NCBI GenBank assembly: GCA_026707905.1
Contig: JAPOVY010000001.1
Coordinates: 1-57,558, forward strand
From: Gammaproteobacteria bacterium
GTDB lineage: Bacteria; Pseudomonadota; Gammaproteobacteria; Pseudomonadales; Azotimanducaceae
DNA: 57,558 nucleotides
Direction: 5' to 3'
Shown here piece after piece: positions 37,340 to 47,522 of the stretch. Positions within the stretch are counted from its first letter, which is position 1. Each line of letters starts with the position of its first letter. The translations under genes and the position numbers were made by a program. Under the pieces are notes generated by a model. It was not told the DNA's origin. It saw only the letters and a program-made list of their open reading frames with translations, and did not search any database.

Positions 37340-38083
37340 CTAACTCTTCACCGCCTCACAAATTTGATTGAATTCGTCGACGTCCAATGACGCGCCACCC
37401 ACCAGAAATCCGTCGATGTCGTTCTGAGCGATCAATTCCGACGCATTCGAAGCTTTCACGCTACCCCCGTAGAGGATTCGCAATTCGTCACTCTTACCAG
37501 ATCCCTTCCTGTCAATATGATCTCGGATACGAGCCTGCATCTCTTGTGCGATCTCCGCTGTCGCAGCCTTCCCAGTCCCAATAGCCCAAACCGGTTCATA
37601 GGCGATCACTTCGTGCGAGTAATCCTGGCATTCCCAAACGTCCTCGACCGCGTTCAACTGTCGGTGCACCGCTTCAAACGCCAAACCAGACTCTCGCTCC
37701 TCCAACGTCTCCCCGACGCATAACACAGGGACTAACCCAGCTTCCGCGATCTTGCTGAATTTCTTCGCAACAACTGCGTCAGAATCACCAAACATAGCGC
37801 GCCGCTCTGAATGACCGACCAAGGCGAACCGAGCACCTAAGGTCTTAACCATCATCGCGGAAATTTCGCCCGTGTACGCGCCCTCTGGTTCACACCAGAC
37901 GTTCTGTGCGCCAGTCGCGATGTCGCTATCGCGAAAGTAATCCGTCAACGACGCTAAATGTAACGCAGAAGGGAAAATCCAAACGTCTGCGAATTCAGGC
38001 CGCGCCAACTTACGCGTGAAGCACTCGCACAGTTCGAGGGATCCATTCATTTTCCAATTAGCCGCAACGACGGGTTTCCGCAT
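37340..38083 (-). CDS. tpiA: Triosephosphate isomerase
   Basis: Glycolytic enzyme interconverting DHAP and glyceraldehyde-3-P. The start at 38083 gives MRKPVVAANWKMNGS; an in-frame ATG 21 bases upstream is possible. The catalytic residues are visible: Lys in NWKMNG near residue 11, His in GHSERR near 93 and Glu in AYEPVWAIGTG near 164. GGSVKASNA near 209 is the phosphate-binding loop. The length is 247 residues. Confidence 0.97.
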   Translation of the reverse strand: MRKPVVAANWKMNGSLELCECFTRKLARPEFADVWIFPSALHLASLTDYFRDSDIATGAQNVWCEPEGAYTGEISAMMVKTLGARFALVGHSERRAMFGDSDAVVAKKFSKIAEAGLVPVLCVGETLEERESGLAFEAVHRQLNAVEDVWECQDYSHEVIAYEPVWAIGTGKAATAEIAQEMQARIRDHIDRKGSGKSDELRILYGGSVKASNASELIAQNDIDGFLVGGASLDVDEFNQICEAVKS

Positions 38084-38161
38084 CCCTCGACCCCAAACGC
38101 TCACTGCGACTCGAAACTAATTTTAGCCAGTCGAACCAACTTGAAGAACACAGGATCGAGC

Positions 38162-39496
38162 TCAGGTCGCGGCTGAAATCGCATTCGTCAGCTCATCCGC
38201 GAATTTGTTAGCTTCATCCGCTTCGTGATGTTCAACCATTACTCGCAACAGCGGCTCAGTTCCTGAAGCACGAACTAATATGCGTCCGTCGGCCTGAATA
38301 AGTGCTGAAAATTGCGCGATCAGCTCACTAACCCCTGGTTTCTGAAGTAACGCACTGGGATTCGGAGAAGGTACGTTGCGCTGAACCTGTGGCATCATCG
38401 GAACAGAAGCTACAAGCTGTCTCAACGACAATCCTGCTCGATGTATTGCCTCTACTACGCTCAATCCAATCAAGATACCATCGCCTGTATCCGCAACATT
38501 GCGCCAGATCAGATGACCCGACGGTTCGCCGCCTAGTCGCCACTCTCGAGACATTAGCTCGTCATAGACATTCTTGTCGCCGACATCGGTTCTAACGAAA
38601 GGAATTCCAATCTCATCGAGAGCGATCTGGAGTCCGTGATTGCTCATGACCGTACCCACCACCCCGCTATTACTTGAATTCGACGTCAGGTGTCGTTTTG
38701 CAAGTAGGTAAAGTACTTGATCCCCGCCGACTAGATTACCGCAATCGTCGATAAACAACACCCGATCGCCGTCGCCGTCGAAGGTAATGCCAAGATTAGC
38801 GTCTAGCTCACTAACAGATCGTTGTACCGCATCGACCGAAGTTGAACCCACTTCCTCGTTGATATTGGTGCCATTTGGCGCATCACCGATAAAGTGAAGG
38901 TCTTTAGCTACGTAGCCAAATGCTTGTGCAGCGATCTCCGATGTTGCACCGTGCGCACAGTCAACTACGATCCGTAGTCCGGTCTGACCAATTTGAGCTG
39001 CTTTTGCCTCTAACATCGCCACGTAGTCACGCGATGGTGAGTGCGCAACTGCCAACGCCACGAAACGCCTATCCGGGCTCTTACGATCAGAATCCAGAAG
39101 CCATTTTTCGATCTGATACTCGGCGTCGTTGTCTAATTTCGCTCCATCCTCCCCCAGCAACTTGAATCCGTTGTAACCATGAGGATTGTGGGACGCAGTC
39201 ACCACGATGCCGAGAGTCGCCGGACCTACTTTGGTGCAATAAGAAACTCCAGGCGTAGGCAGAACGCCTAACGAATCAACTCGAGCGCCACCGTCCAGGA
39301 TGCCATGCGCTAAGAAGGTTTCTAGCTCAAGGGACGATTGACGCGTGTCCCGTCCTACATAAACCAATGCATTCGGAGCGAGTGTATGAGTCGCCAAAAC
39401 ACGACCCAAGTGGTACGCAAATAAAGGCGTGATCGGATCACTACCAACCCGACCACGAATTCCATCAGTACCGAATAGTCTTACGTCCTCGGTCAC
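38162..39496 (-). CDS. glmM: Phosphoglucosamine mutase
   Basis: Converts glucosamine-6-P to glucosamine-1-P for UDP-GlcNAc synthesis. The 444-residue protein has the N-terminal FGTDGIRGRVG (residues 8-18), catalytic phosphoserine in VTASHNPHGYNGFK near 98, Mg-binding DGDGDR near 241 and sugar-binding GGEPSGHLI near 326. It lies 27 bases downstream of ftsH. In most gammaproteobacteria folP sits in this gap; it is absent. Confidence 0.98.
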   Translation of the reverse strand: MTEDVRLFGTDGIRGRVGSDPITPLFAYHLGRVLATHTLAPNALVYVGRDTRQSSLELETFLAHGILDGGARVDSLGVLPTPGVSYCTKVGPATLGIVVTASHNPHGYNGFKLLGEDGAKLDNDAEYQIEKWLLDSDRKSPDRRFVALAVAHSPSRDYVAMLEAKAAQIGQTGLRIVVDCAHGATSEIAAQAFGYVAKDLHFIGDAPNGTNINEEVGSTSVDAVQRSVSELDANLGITFDGDGDRVLFIDDCGNLVGGDQVLYLLAKRHLTSNSSNSGVVGTVMSNHGLQIALDEIGIPFVRTDVGDKNVYDELMSREWRLGGEPSGHLIWRNVADTGDGILIGLSVVEAIHRAGLSLRQLVASVPMMPQVQRNVPSPNPSALLQKPGVSELIAQFSALIQADGRILVRASGTEPLLRVMVEHHEADEANKFADELTNAISAAT

Positions 39497-39523
39497 GGGA
39501 CGACGCGTCGAAACCGTTTTTAT

Positions 39524-41470
39524 TTACGGATCAGTCGCGGGAGGTCCAAAAGGTGGCGTTTCCGGTGAACCACCTCGAATATTGGGATCCGTATCCGGTG
39601 TCGGTTCGGGTGTCGGATTGGATTCTGGTTCCGGCGGAACCTCTGGCGGTCGAGGATCTTGCCCACCCATGATATCTTCGACCTGCTCGGGGCTAAGCGT
39701 CTCATATTCGATAAGCCATTTCGCCATAGCGTGGAGTTTGTCTAAGTTAGACTCGACTATCTCCTTTGCACGCGCGTAATTTCGATCGATGACTTGACGA
39801 ATCTCCTCGTCGATCTCGCGAGCCGTGTCATTTGACATTGTCGCCGACGGCGTACCTGCTGACATGCCAAGAAAGACTTCACCCTCGTTCTCGGCATACT
39901 GCAATGGACCCATACGCTCCGAAAACCCCCACTTGGTGACCATGTTGCGTGCCAACTGGGTCGCGCGTTCAATATCGTTCGACGCACCCGTTGTCACGGA
40001 ATCCGGACCATTGATCAGCTCTTCCGCGATACGCCCGCCGAAGAGCGAGCAAATCTGTGAGTCTACCGCTGATTTACTCAAGCTGTAGCGATCTTCCTCG
40101 GGCAAGAATGTTGTTACACCTAGCGCTCGACCACGCGGTACTACAGTAATCTTGTAAAGTGTGTCGTGATCAGGCAGCGAATACCCTACGATCGCATGAC
40201 CGGCTTCGTGGTAAGCGGTGTTGCGTTTTTCTTTCTCAGACATCACCATCGATCGGCGCTCAGCACCCATCATGATCTTGTCTTTCGCTTTCTCGAACTC
40301 CGCCATCGACACCTCAGCGCGACCACCACGTGCTGCAAATAGCGCAGCTTCATTGACAATGTTTTCGAGATCGGCACCCGAAAATCCCGGTGTTCCTCTC
40401 GCGATGAGGTCAGGCCTCACATCTTCAGCCACGACCACGCGGCGCATGTGTACTTTGAGAATCTGTTCTCGACCACGAATATCGGGTAGAGGCACAACAA
40501 CCTGTCTGTCGAATCGTCCCGGTCGCATCAAGGCAGGATCTAGTACATCTGGTCGGTTGGTCGCTGCGATCACGATCACACCGTCATTCGGCTGAAACCC
40601 ATCCATCTCTACGAGTAGTTGGTTTAAGGTTTGTTCGCGTTCGTCATGACCGTTACCTAAACCCGCACCACGGTGACGACCAACCGCGTCAATTTCGTCG
40701 ATGAAAACGATGCACGGCGCGTTAGTTTTGGCTTCCGCAAACATATCTCGCACACGGGATGCGCCGACACCGACGAACATCTCAACGAAATCCGATCCAG
40801 ATATGCTAAAGAAAGCGACCTTCGCCTCGCCAGCAATCGCTTTTGCAAGCAGAGTCTTTCCGGTACCTGGCGCACCGACCATTAGTGTGCCACGAGGAAT
40901 ACGGGCGCCTAACTTTTGAAATTTTGATCCATCGCGAAGAAATTCAACTAATTCCTGTACCTCTTCCTTCGCTTCATCTACGCCGGCAACGTCCGCAAAG
41001 GTTGTATCAACCTCTTCTTCGGTGAGTTTTCGTGCGCGATTCTTCGCAAACTGAAGTGGTCCTCCACGGCCACCTAACCCCTGCATATTTCTGAGCATTA
41101 GAGCGAATAATCCAACGATGAACAGCACGGGTAGCATCGCTAACAATAAGTTCATCCAAAATGAGTTTCCACTATCCTCAACGCTTTGGACTTCGACACC
41201 GTTCTTCAATAGGTCATCAAGAATCTGCAGATCAGGAATTCCGGTCTTGACTACCTTAAATTTCGTACCGTCTTTCCGAATGCCATAAAGCACCTTGTTA
41301 TCTTCAACAATCGACTGAACCTTACTGTCTTCGACCTCTTCAACAAAGGACGTATAGCTAATTTCTTGTGGATCAGGTGAGCTTGTAAAGTTTGTGAACA
41401 AGGTCAGCGCGACGAGTCCGATGACCACCCACAGGAGCAAGTTTTTGGTCATACTACTCATTGCACGCAC
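39524..41470 (-). CDS. ftsH: ATP-dependent zinc metalloprotease FtsH
   Basis: Membrane-anchored AAA+ protease that degrades membrane proteins and regulators such as sigma32 and LpxC. Two transmembrane helices (about 10-30 and 105-130) flank a periplasmic part. Walker A is [12 protein letters not shown] near 201, Walker [10 protein letters not shown] near 258, the SRH near 305 and the zinc motif HEAGH near 426. The tail after residue 610 is Pro/Glu-rich and repetitive. The frame opens with three close Met codons (1, 4 and 7), so the exact start is uncertain. The length of 648 residues is normal. Confidence 0.98.
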   Translation of the reverse strand: MRAMSSMTKNLLLWVVIGLVALTLFTNFTSSPDPQEISYTSFVEEVEDSKVQSIVEDNKVLYGIRKDGTKFKVVKTGIPDLQILDDLLKNGVEVQSVEDSGNSFWMNLLLAMLPVLFIVGLFALMLRNMQGLGGRGGPLQFAKNRARKLTEEEVDTTFADVAGVDEAKEEVQELVEFLRDGSKFQKLGARIPRGTLMVGAPGTGKTLLAKAIAGEAKVAFFSISGSDFVEMFVGVGASRVRDMFAEAKTNAPCIVFIDEIDAVGRHRGAGLGNGHDEREQTLNQLLVEMDGFQPNDGVIVIAATNRPDVLDPALMRPGRFDRQVVVPLPDIRGREQILKVHMRRVVVAEDVRPDLIARGTPGFSGADLENIVNEAALFAARGGRAEVSMAEFEKAKDKIMMGAERRSMVMSEKEKRNTAYHEAGHAIVGYSLPDHDTLYKITVVPRGRALGVTTFLPEEDRYSLSKSAVDSQICSLFGGRIAEELINGPDSVTTGASNDIERATQLARNMVTKWGFSERMGPLQYAENEGEVFLGMSAGTPSATMSNDTAREIDEEIRQVIDRNYARAKEIVESNLDKLHAMAKWLIEYETLSPEQVEDIMGGQDPRPPEVPPEPESNPTPEPTPDTDPNIRGGSPETPPFGPPATDP

Positions 41471-41789
41471 CGCAGATTTGGTCGCATATCACCCTCAATC
41501 ATAGCACAACGAAAGTGCTCAATCGTCTCGTTTGCACTGACATTTGCCGATTTTCTAATAGTTTTCATTCTGTTGATTACACCTTCTGAAATACTGTGAC
41601 ATCAAAAACATATGAAGTTTCACTTTTTACGTTTTTGGTTCTTCGCATCGACATTTGGTGATGGGACCATCGCTACTGAATCGTTTATTGCTAGGACGAT
41701 AGAAATCAAGATTGGTGCCGTTAATATAAATCCACGTTTTATATTAACTAACATATATTCCAGATTCCGATTCGATATACCTATCGTAT
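41471..41789. other. AT-rich intergenic region between greA and ftsH
   Basis: 319 bases without a convincing gene. Relatives carry yhbY and rlmE here; neither can be found. A short plus-strand frame overlapping greA has no family signal. The region probably holds the ftsH promoter and the inverted repeat described separately. Confidence 0.7.
41720..41748. repeat. 11-bp perfect AT-rich inverted repeat upstream of ftsH
   Basis: GTTAATATAAA (41720-41730) and TTTATATTAAC (41738-41748) are exact reverse complements around TCCACGT. It lies 42 bases after the greA stop and about 250 bases before ftsH. There is no T-run on either side and the arms lack G/C, so it is more like an operator than a terminator. 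Confidence 0.6.
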
Positions 41790-42260
41790 TTAGATATATT
41801 CAACTTTTTCGATTCTGTATCTGATGAGTTGATCGACACCATCTATTTCTACTACTTCGCCTTGTTCTCGCGAAATCAATGCTCTCGCGACGGGAGTATT
41901 GATCGAGAGCTTCTGTAAAGCAACATCCGCTTCGTCTTCACCAACGATTTGATACACGTTTCGTTGCTCCGTCGTCATATTTAATAAAGTTACCGTCGTA
42001 CCGAACACAACACGACTACTTTCGGCTAATTTCGTTACGTCTATGACTTGAGCACTCGCTAGGCGCGACTTAATCTGTGCGATCTTCGCTAGCACCATAC
42101 CTTGCTTGTTCTTATTGGCGTGATAATCAGCGTTTTCACTTAGGTCACCATGTTTGATTGCTTCGCCGATAGCGTCCGCGATTTCACTTAGCGATATTTC
42201 TAGGTTTTCAAGTTCTTCTCGCAACTGCGCTTGACCATTAAGGGTCATGGGTATCTTCAC
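41790..42260 (-). CDS. greA: Transcription elongation factor GreA
   Basis: Restores backtracked RNA polymerase by stimulating RNA cleavage. The 156-residue protein has an N-terminal coiled coil whose tip [12 protein letters not shown] near residues 37-48 includes the Asp and Glu that coordinate the catalytic Mg. The C-terminal domain is FKBP-like ([18 protein letters not shown] near 120). It starts at GTG overlapping the carB stop (GTGA); an in-frame ATG lies four codons later. carB-greA order is conserved. Confidence 0.94.
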   Translation of the reverse strand: MKIPMTLNGQAQLREELENLEISLSEIADAIGEAIKHGDLSENADYHANKNKQGMVLAKIAQIKSRLASAQVIDVTKLAESSRVVFGTTVTLLNMTTEQRNVYQIVGEDEADVALQKLSINTPVARALISREQGEVVEIDGVDQLIRYRIEKVEYI

Positions 42261-45200
42261 GTAGTCAATCCTTCATGTAGTTCCTGTAACGGGCGTACGT
42301 TTTCAGATTTCCCATCGCGGATCGCGGCGCATATTGCCATCCCGCCGGATAACGTTGTCGTATAGGCGATCTTGTGTTTCAATGCCAGCCGTCTGATGAC
42401 CGCCGAATCTGCAATTGACTGACTCCCTTCTGTGGAATTAATAATCAATTTCACATCGCGATTTTGGATTAAATCGGAAACATCTGGTCGACCTTCTGTC
42501 ACTTTATTCACGCGTTCAGTCTTGATACCGGCTTGCTCGAGAACTTCGGCTGTGCCTCGCGTCGCAACGATATCGAATCCTAGATCGATGAGTTCATGAC
42601 CGATTGGCGTTAGAAACGGTCTATCCGATGCCTTTACACTTAAAAATACGAGTCCCGAACGCGGTAATTCGACACCCGCTGCGAGCGAAGCTTTATAGAA
42701 AGCCTCGGAAAACGTCTCACCTACACCCATTACTTCGCCAGTCGACTTCATCTCCGGTCCCAATATCGGGTCAACACCCGGGAACTTGATGAAGGGAAAT
42801 ACCGACTCCTTTACAGAAATATGCTTCGGTTGACGTCCATTGGCAAATCCTTGACTCTTTAGAGACTGACCAGCCATGCAACGTGCCGCAACTTTCGCCA
42901 GCGAGGTCCCAATACACTTCGATACGAACGGAACGGTTCGTGACGCCCGAGGGTTTACCTCAAGAACATAAATCTCATCGTTTTGAATCGCCATTTGTAC
43001 GTTCATCAATCCGACAACGTGGAGTTCTTCCGCTATCGCAACGGCCTGACGACGAATGTCTTCCTGAATCTCTTCACTGAGGTCGTGTGGGGGCAACGAG
43101 CACGCAGAATCCCCAGAATGTACACCCGCTTGCTCTATGTGTTGCATGATCGCGCTAACGACGACTTCCTCGCCATCTGAGACGACCTCAACATCCACTT
43201 CGACGGCTTGATCTAAGAAGCGGTCGAGCAATACCGGCGCAGCATTCGACTCCGGCAAAGCATTTTCGAGATACATGCTCAGCTCACGATCGTTGTACAC
43301 GATTTCCATAGCGCGACCTCCCAAAACGAAACTCGGTCTCACGACGATCGGATAGCCAATCTCAGCTGCTGCACTCAGACCTTCCTCGATTGAAACAACG
43401 GTCGAGTTTTTAGGTTGTTTTAGATTAATTCGTTCGATAAGTTGCTTGAATAGTTCTCGATCTTCAGCGCGCGTAATCGCTTTCGAGTCCGTTCCGATGA
43501 TCTTTACACCTAACTCGGATAGCTGGTCGACCAGCTTGAGTGGTGTCTGCCCGCCAAATTGGACGATGACCCCATCGGGTTGTTCAATGTCGACGATGGC
43601 TAGCACGTCTTCGAGCGTAACAGGTTCAAAATACAGTCGATCGGACGTGTCATAGTCCGTTGAGACGGTCTCTGGATTACAGTTCACCATGATGGTCTCA
43701 TAGCCGTCTTCGCGCATTGCCAAAACGGCATGTACACAGCAGTAGTCGAATTCAATACCTTGACCAATTCGATTAGGTCCACCTCCCAGCACCATGATCT
43801 TTTTCCGATCGCTCGGGTCCGCTTCACACTCCTCTTCGTAGGTCGAATAGAGGTACGCGGTTGCAGCGGAGAATTCCGCTGCGCAGGTGTCGACCCGTTT
43901 ATATACAGGGTTTACGCCCGTTATTTTTCGGTGCTCACGAACCTTAGACTCGTCCTCACCAAGCAATTCCGCGATACGGGCATCACTGAAGCCGTCCCGT
44001 TTCAGCCGTCGCCAATAGGCTTCATCAAACGACTCAAGGGAACGCGAAAAAATGTCTCTCTCGGTATTGATCAGATCCTCAATTTGAGCCAAGAACCAGG
44101 GATCAATCGCAGTCATGTCATAAAGTTGATCCACGCCTATCCCATAACGAATCGCATCGCCAATGTACTGCAACCGATCTGCGCCTGGTTGACGAAGATT
44201 TGCCACTAGATTACGTTCGTCATCAGTGGTCTCGACGCTTACGATCGAATTGAACCCCGTCAAATTGGTTTCGGTACTCCGCAGCGCTTTTTGAAGCGAC
44301 TCTTTAAACGTACGCCCGAACGACATCGCTTCGCCGACGGATTTCATCTGTGTCGTCAGTCGATCATCAGCCTGTTCGAACTTCTCGAACGCGAAACGTG
44401 GTAGTTTGGTGACGACGTAATCAATCGAAGGCTCAAACGACGCTGGGGTCGCACCCGTGATTTCGTTATCAAGCTCGTCAAGGGTGTATCCAACCGCTAG
44501 TTTTGCAGCTACCTTGGCGATCGGAAACCCCGTTGCCTTCGACGCCAATGCTGATGATCGGGACACCCGGGGGTTCATTTCGACAACGATCATTCGTTCA
44601 CTCTTTGGATCCGTCGCGAACTGAACATTCGATCCACCCGTCTCTACGCCGATTTCACGCAACACCGCGATCGACGCATTCCGCATGGTCTGATATTCCT
44701 TATCAGTCAACGTCTGAGCGGGTGCTACGGTAATCGAGTCGCCTGTGTGAACTCCCATAGCATCGACATTCTCAATCGAACAGATGATGATGCAGTTGTC
44801 CTTTCGGTCTCGGACGACCTCCATCTCGAATTCCTTCCAACCAAGAAGCGATTCGTCGATTAGGAGTTCATTCGTTGGCGAAAGGTCTAGTCCTCGCGTA
44901 CAGATTTCAATGAATTCGTCTTCGTTGTAGGCGATCCCGCCACCTGAACCACCTAACGTGAATGAAGGACGGATGATGCACGGATAGTCAACGAGCTTCT
45001 GGACCTGTAACGCATCCTCGAGGTTATGCGCGATCCCTGAACGAGCCGTTTCAAGCCCGATACTAGCCATCGCCTTATCAAATAGCTCACGATCTTCGGC
45101 TTTGTCGATGGCTTCTTTGCTGGCGCCGATCATCTCGACACCGTACTTTTCTAACACGCCTTCCCGTACTAGATCGAGCGCACAATTAAGTGCTGTTTGA

Positions 45201-45475
45201 CCACCCATCGTTGGAAGTAACGTATCCGGTCGCTCACGCTCGATGATTTGTGCGACTGTACGCCACTCAACAGGCTCGATGTAGGTGCGCGTCGCCATCG
45301 ACGGATCCGTCATGATCGTCGCAGGATTGGAATTCACGAGGACGACCTCGTATCCCTCTTCTTGCAGCGCTTTGCATGCTTGAGCGCCTGAATAGTCGAA
45401 CTCACAAGCTTGGCCGATCACAATCGGTCCCGCGCCGAGGATCAGTACCGAATCAATATCTATTCGTTTAGGCAT
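42257..45475 (-). CDS. carB: Carbamoyl-phosphate synthase large subunit
   Basis: Makes carbamoyl phosphate for arginine and pyrimidines. The 1072-residue protein is a tandem of two ATP-grasp units: the first has [18 protein letters not shown] (residues 13-30) and [12 protein letters not shown] near 169; the second has [17 protein letters not shown] near 562 and [15 protein letters not shown] near 714. The C-terminal MGS-like allosteric domain (about 935-1072) is present, where UMP and ornithine act in E. coli. It overlaps carA by eight bases and greA by four. Confidence 0.98.
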   Translation of the reverse strand: MPKRIDIDSVLILGAGPIVIGQACEFDYSGAQACKALQEEGYEVVLVNSNPATIMTDPSMATRTYIEPVEWRTVAQIIERERPDTLLPTMGGQTALNCALDLVREGVLEKYGVEMIGASKEAIDKAEDRELFDKAMASIGLETARSGIAHNLEDALQVQKLVDYPCIIRPSFTLGGSGGGIAYNEDEFIEICTRGLDLSPTNELLIDESLLGWKEFEMEVVRDRKDNCIIICSIENVDAMGVHTGDSITVAPAQTLTDKEYQTMRNASIAVLREIGVETGGSNVQFATDPKSERMIVVEMNPRVSRSSALASKATGFPIAKVAAKLAVGYTLDELDNEITGATPASFEPSIDYVVTKLPRFAFEKFEQADDRLTTQMKSVGEAMSFGRTFKESLQKALRSTETNLTGFNSIVSVETTDDERNLVANLRQPGADRLQYIGDAIRYGIGVDQLYDMTAIDPWFLAQIEDLINTERDIFSRSLESFDEAYWRRLKRDGFSDARIAELLGEDESKVREHRKITGVNPVYKRVDTCAAEFSAATAYLYSTYEEECEADPSDRKKIMVLGGGPNRIGQGIEFDYCCVHAVLAMREDGYETIMVNCNPETVSTDYDTSDRLYFEPVTLEDVLAIVDIEQPDGVIVQFGGQTPLKLVDQLSELGVKIIGTDSKAITRAEDRELFKQLIERINLKQPKNSTVVSIEEGLSAAAEIGYPIVVRPSFVLGGRAMEIVYNDRELSMYLENALPESNAAPVLLDRFLDQAVEVDVEVVSDGEEVVVSAIMQHIEQAGVHSGDSACSLPPHDLSEEIQEDIRRQAVAIAEELHVVGLMNVQMAIQNDEIYVLEVNPRASRTVPFVSKCIGTSLAKVAARCMAGQSLKSQGFANGRQPKHISVKESVFPFIKFPGVDPILGPEMKSTGEVMGVGETFSEAFYKASLAAGVELPRSGLVFLSVKASDRPFLTPIGHELIDLGFDIVATRGTAEVLEQAGIKTERVNKVTEGRPDVSDLIQNRDVKLIINSTEGSQSIADSAVIRRLALKHKIAYTTTLSGGMAICAAIRDGKSENVRPLQELHEGLTT

Positions 45476-46616
45476 TCGCGCGTCGCCTATCTTCCCGCAT
45501 TAGATCGATAAAGCGATCAAATAGGAATCGACAATCCTGAGGACCAGGACTTGCTTCAGGATGACCTTGGAAGCCAAACGCCGGTACATCGGTCCTGCTT
45601 ATACCCTGCAAGGTTTGATCGAATAAGGAAATGTGGGTCGCCCGAAGATCGCTAGGCAACGTTTCTCGATCGACGGCAAAGCCGTGGTTTTGACTCGTGA
45701 TGATGACCGTTTCCGAGTCCAAGTCAAAAACCGGATGGTTTGCGCCATGGTGGCCATACGGCATCTTCATGGTGCTTGCGCCACTCGCCAAAGCTAGTAA
45801 CTGGCAACCAAGGCAAATACCGAAAATCGGGATGCTCTCGTCTAGAAAGTGCTGAATCGCTTCGATCGCGTAATCGCACGGATCGGGGTCACCGGGCCCG
45901 TTAGACAAAAAGATGCCATCAGGTTTATGTGAAAGCGCTTCTTGAGCGGGGGTTGCTGCCGGAACAACGATAACCTCACAACCTCGATCTATTAATAACC
46001 GAAGGATGTTGCGTTTGACGCCAAAGTCGTAGGCTACGACCCGATATCTTGTGCCGACAGGCAAGTTAAATCGTTCAACGCCACTTTCGCTATACCAACT
46101 ACCTTCCTTCCAGACGGTCGTCTCTTTCTGGGTTACGATCTTGGCTAAGTCCATCCCAGTCAATCCGGGAAATTGCTGAGCACGGTCGATCGTGTCCGAT
46201 TCTGAAACAGCCGAACCGGCGCTGATGCACGCGCCCATTGCACCGCATTCTCGAATGTGCCTTGTGAGCTTTCGAGTATCGATATCCGCAATCGACACGA
46301 CCTGCTGTGCCGCTAAAAAGTCGGTTAAGGATGCCTGTTCCCGCCAGTTTGAGGATCGAAGCGGCAAATCTCGAATGACGAGACCTTCAGACCATACTTG
46401 CGTCGACTCGAAGTCAGCTTGATTTGTACCGGTATTACCAATATGTGGGTAGGTGAGCGTAACGATCTGACGTGCGTATGAAGGATCCGTCAGGATTTCT
46501 TGATAGCCCGTCATCGACGTGTTAAACACGACCTCACCGACCGCATGGCCTTCAACCCCGATAGAAGTACCGTGGAAAACCGTGCCGTCTGCCAACGCGA
46601 GAATCGCAGCATCCAC
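45468..46616 (-). CDS. carA: Carbamoyl-phosphate synthase small subunit
   Basis: Glutaminase subunit that feeds ammonia to CarB. The 382-residue protein has the N-terminal CPSase domain ([13 protein letters not shown] and [19 protein letters not shown]) and a class I amidotransferase domain with LSNGPGDP near 236, nucleophile Cys in [12 protein letters not shown] near 264 and the His/Glu pair in GHPEASPGP near 348. It starts 41 bases downstream of the terminator that follows dapB. Confidence 0.98.
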   Translation of the reverse strand: MDAAILALADGTVFHGTSIGVEGHAVGEVVFNTSMTGYQEILTDPSYARQIVTLTYPHIGNTGTNQADFESTQVWSEGLVIRDLPLRSSNWREQASLTDFLAAQQVVSIADIDTRKLTRHIRECGAMGACISAGSAVSESDTIDRAQQFPGLTGMDLAKIVTQKETTVWKEGSWYSESGVERFNLPVGTRYRVVAYDFGVKRNILRLLIDRGCEVIVVPAATPAQEALSHKPDGIFLSNGPGDPDPCDYAIEAIQHFLDESIPIFGICLGCQLLALASGASTMKMPYGHHGANHPVFDLDSETVIITSQNHGFAVDRETLPSDLRATHISLFDQTLQGISRTDVPAFGFQGHPEASPGPQDCRFLFDRFIDLMREDRRRANA

Positions 46617-46657
46617 TAGTGGTTAGCCTCGATGCTGCTAAAACGTATGCAGAGGTT

Positions 46658-46685
46658 AAAAAAAAGAGGAGAGCACTCCTCTTTT
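46658..46685 (-). terminator. Rho-independent terminator between dapB and carA
   Basis: On the minus strand a perfect 10-bp stem (AAAAGAGGAG/CTCCTCTTTT, 46662-46685) with a four-base loop is followed by a run of eight T. It lies 18 bases after the dapB stop. It should end the hrcA/dnaK/dnaJ/dapB transcript and leave carAB to its own promoter. With only about 40 bases between it and carA, it could also act as an attenuator for carAB. Confidence 0.9.
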
Positions 46686-46703
46686 ACTGCCAAAATCAAC
46701 GTA

Positions 46704-47522
46704 TCACGCTCCGAGTCCGAGGACGCTATCCATATCGAAGAAACCAGTTTCGCCGCCATCGAGTTTAGCAGCGATGAACCTAACCGCTCGGATCGCTCCT
46801 GCGCCGAAATTCACGCGGCTCTGGGCACGATGGGTGATTTCTACTCGTTCACCCGTTCCTGCATACACCACGGTATGTTCACCGACAATGTCGCCGCCTC
46901 GAGCTGAGTGAAATCCGATGGTTCCTTTTTCCCTCCGACCCGTGTGGCCGACTCGACCATGCACCGCCTTGTCGTCAAGTGCTACTTTTCTGGCGTCCGC
47001 GACAATCTCACCCAAGCGTACCGCGGTGCCTGACGGAGAATCGTTCTTCAATGAATGATGAATTTCAAAGATCTCAATATCAACCTCATCTCCAAACGCT
47101 TTGGTCGCCATTTCCACCAACTTGAACGTAATGTTCACACCAATACTCATATTTGGTGACATAAGTATCGGTACGGATTCAGACGCCACCTTAACTATCG
47201 CAAGTTGTTGACCAGACAAGCCGGTCGTACCGATGACTAGACCCTTGTTTTCGTTCTTGCAGGATTCAGTGGCCTCAACACTCGAATCGGCATGGCTGAA
47301 ATCAACCAACACATCACATTGCCGTACAGTGTCAGCAATTCCTTGAGTGATGGCAACATCTAAGTTGCCGACTCCCGCAACCTCTCCCGCATCGCGGTCG
47401 ATCGCACCACTACTCGGATGGTCGCACGCACTGGTTAATTGAAGATCATCGCTCGCGGTTACAAGCTGTGTGATCGTACGCCCCATTTGACCAGCGGCGC
47501 CACAAATGCCGACACGCGTCAC
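46704..47522 (-). CDS. dapB: 4-hydroxy-tetrahydrodipicolinate reductase
   Basis: NAD(P)H reductase of the lysine/diaminopimelate pathway. The Rossmann motif GICGAAGQMGRTI (residues 5-17), VDFSHADS near 92, GTTGLSGQQ near 118 and the catalytic segment EIHHSLKNDSPSGTA near 171 are intact. The length is 272 residues. The GTG start overlaps the dnaJ stop (GTGA). Confidence 0.97.
   Translation of the reverse strand: MTRVGICGAAGQMGRTITQLVTASDDLQLTSACDHPSSGAIDRDAGEVAGVGNLDVAITQGIADTVRQCDVLVDFSHADSSVEATESCKNENKGLVIGTTGLSGQQLAIVKVASESVPILMSPNMSIGVNITFKLVEMATKAFGDEVDIEIFEIHHSLKNDSPSGTAVRLGEIVADARKVALDDKAVHGRVGHTGRREKGTIGFHSARGGDIVGEHTVVYAGTGERVEITHRAQSRVNFGAGAIRAVRFIAAKLDGGETGFFDMDSVLGLGA

Noticed and set aside
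41500-41530. AGCAC-N7-GTGCT upstream of ftsH, reminiscent of CIRCE
   Set aside because: The arms are only 5 bp and the spacing differs from CIRCE (13 bases between the same core bases), so it is not convincing.
41612-41824. 70-residue plus-strand frame in the greA-ftsH gap
   Set aside because: It overlaps the 3' end of greA and is Phe/Ile-rich because of AT-rich DNA; it is not YhbY or RlmE.
43730-44209. 159-residue plus-strand frame opposite carB
   Set aside because: It lies within a well-conserved gene and shows no family similarity.
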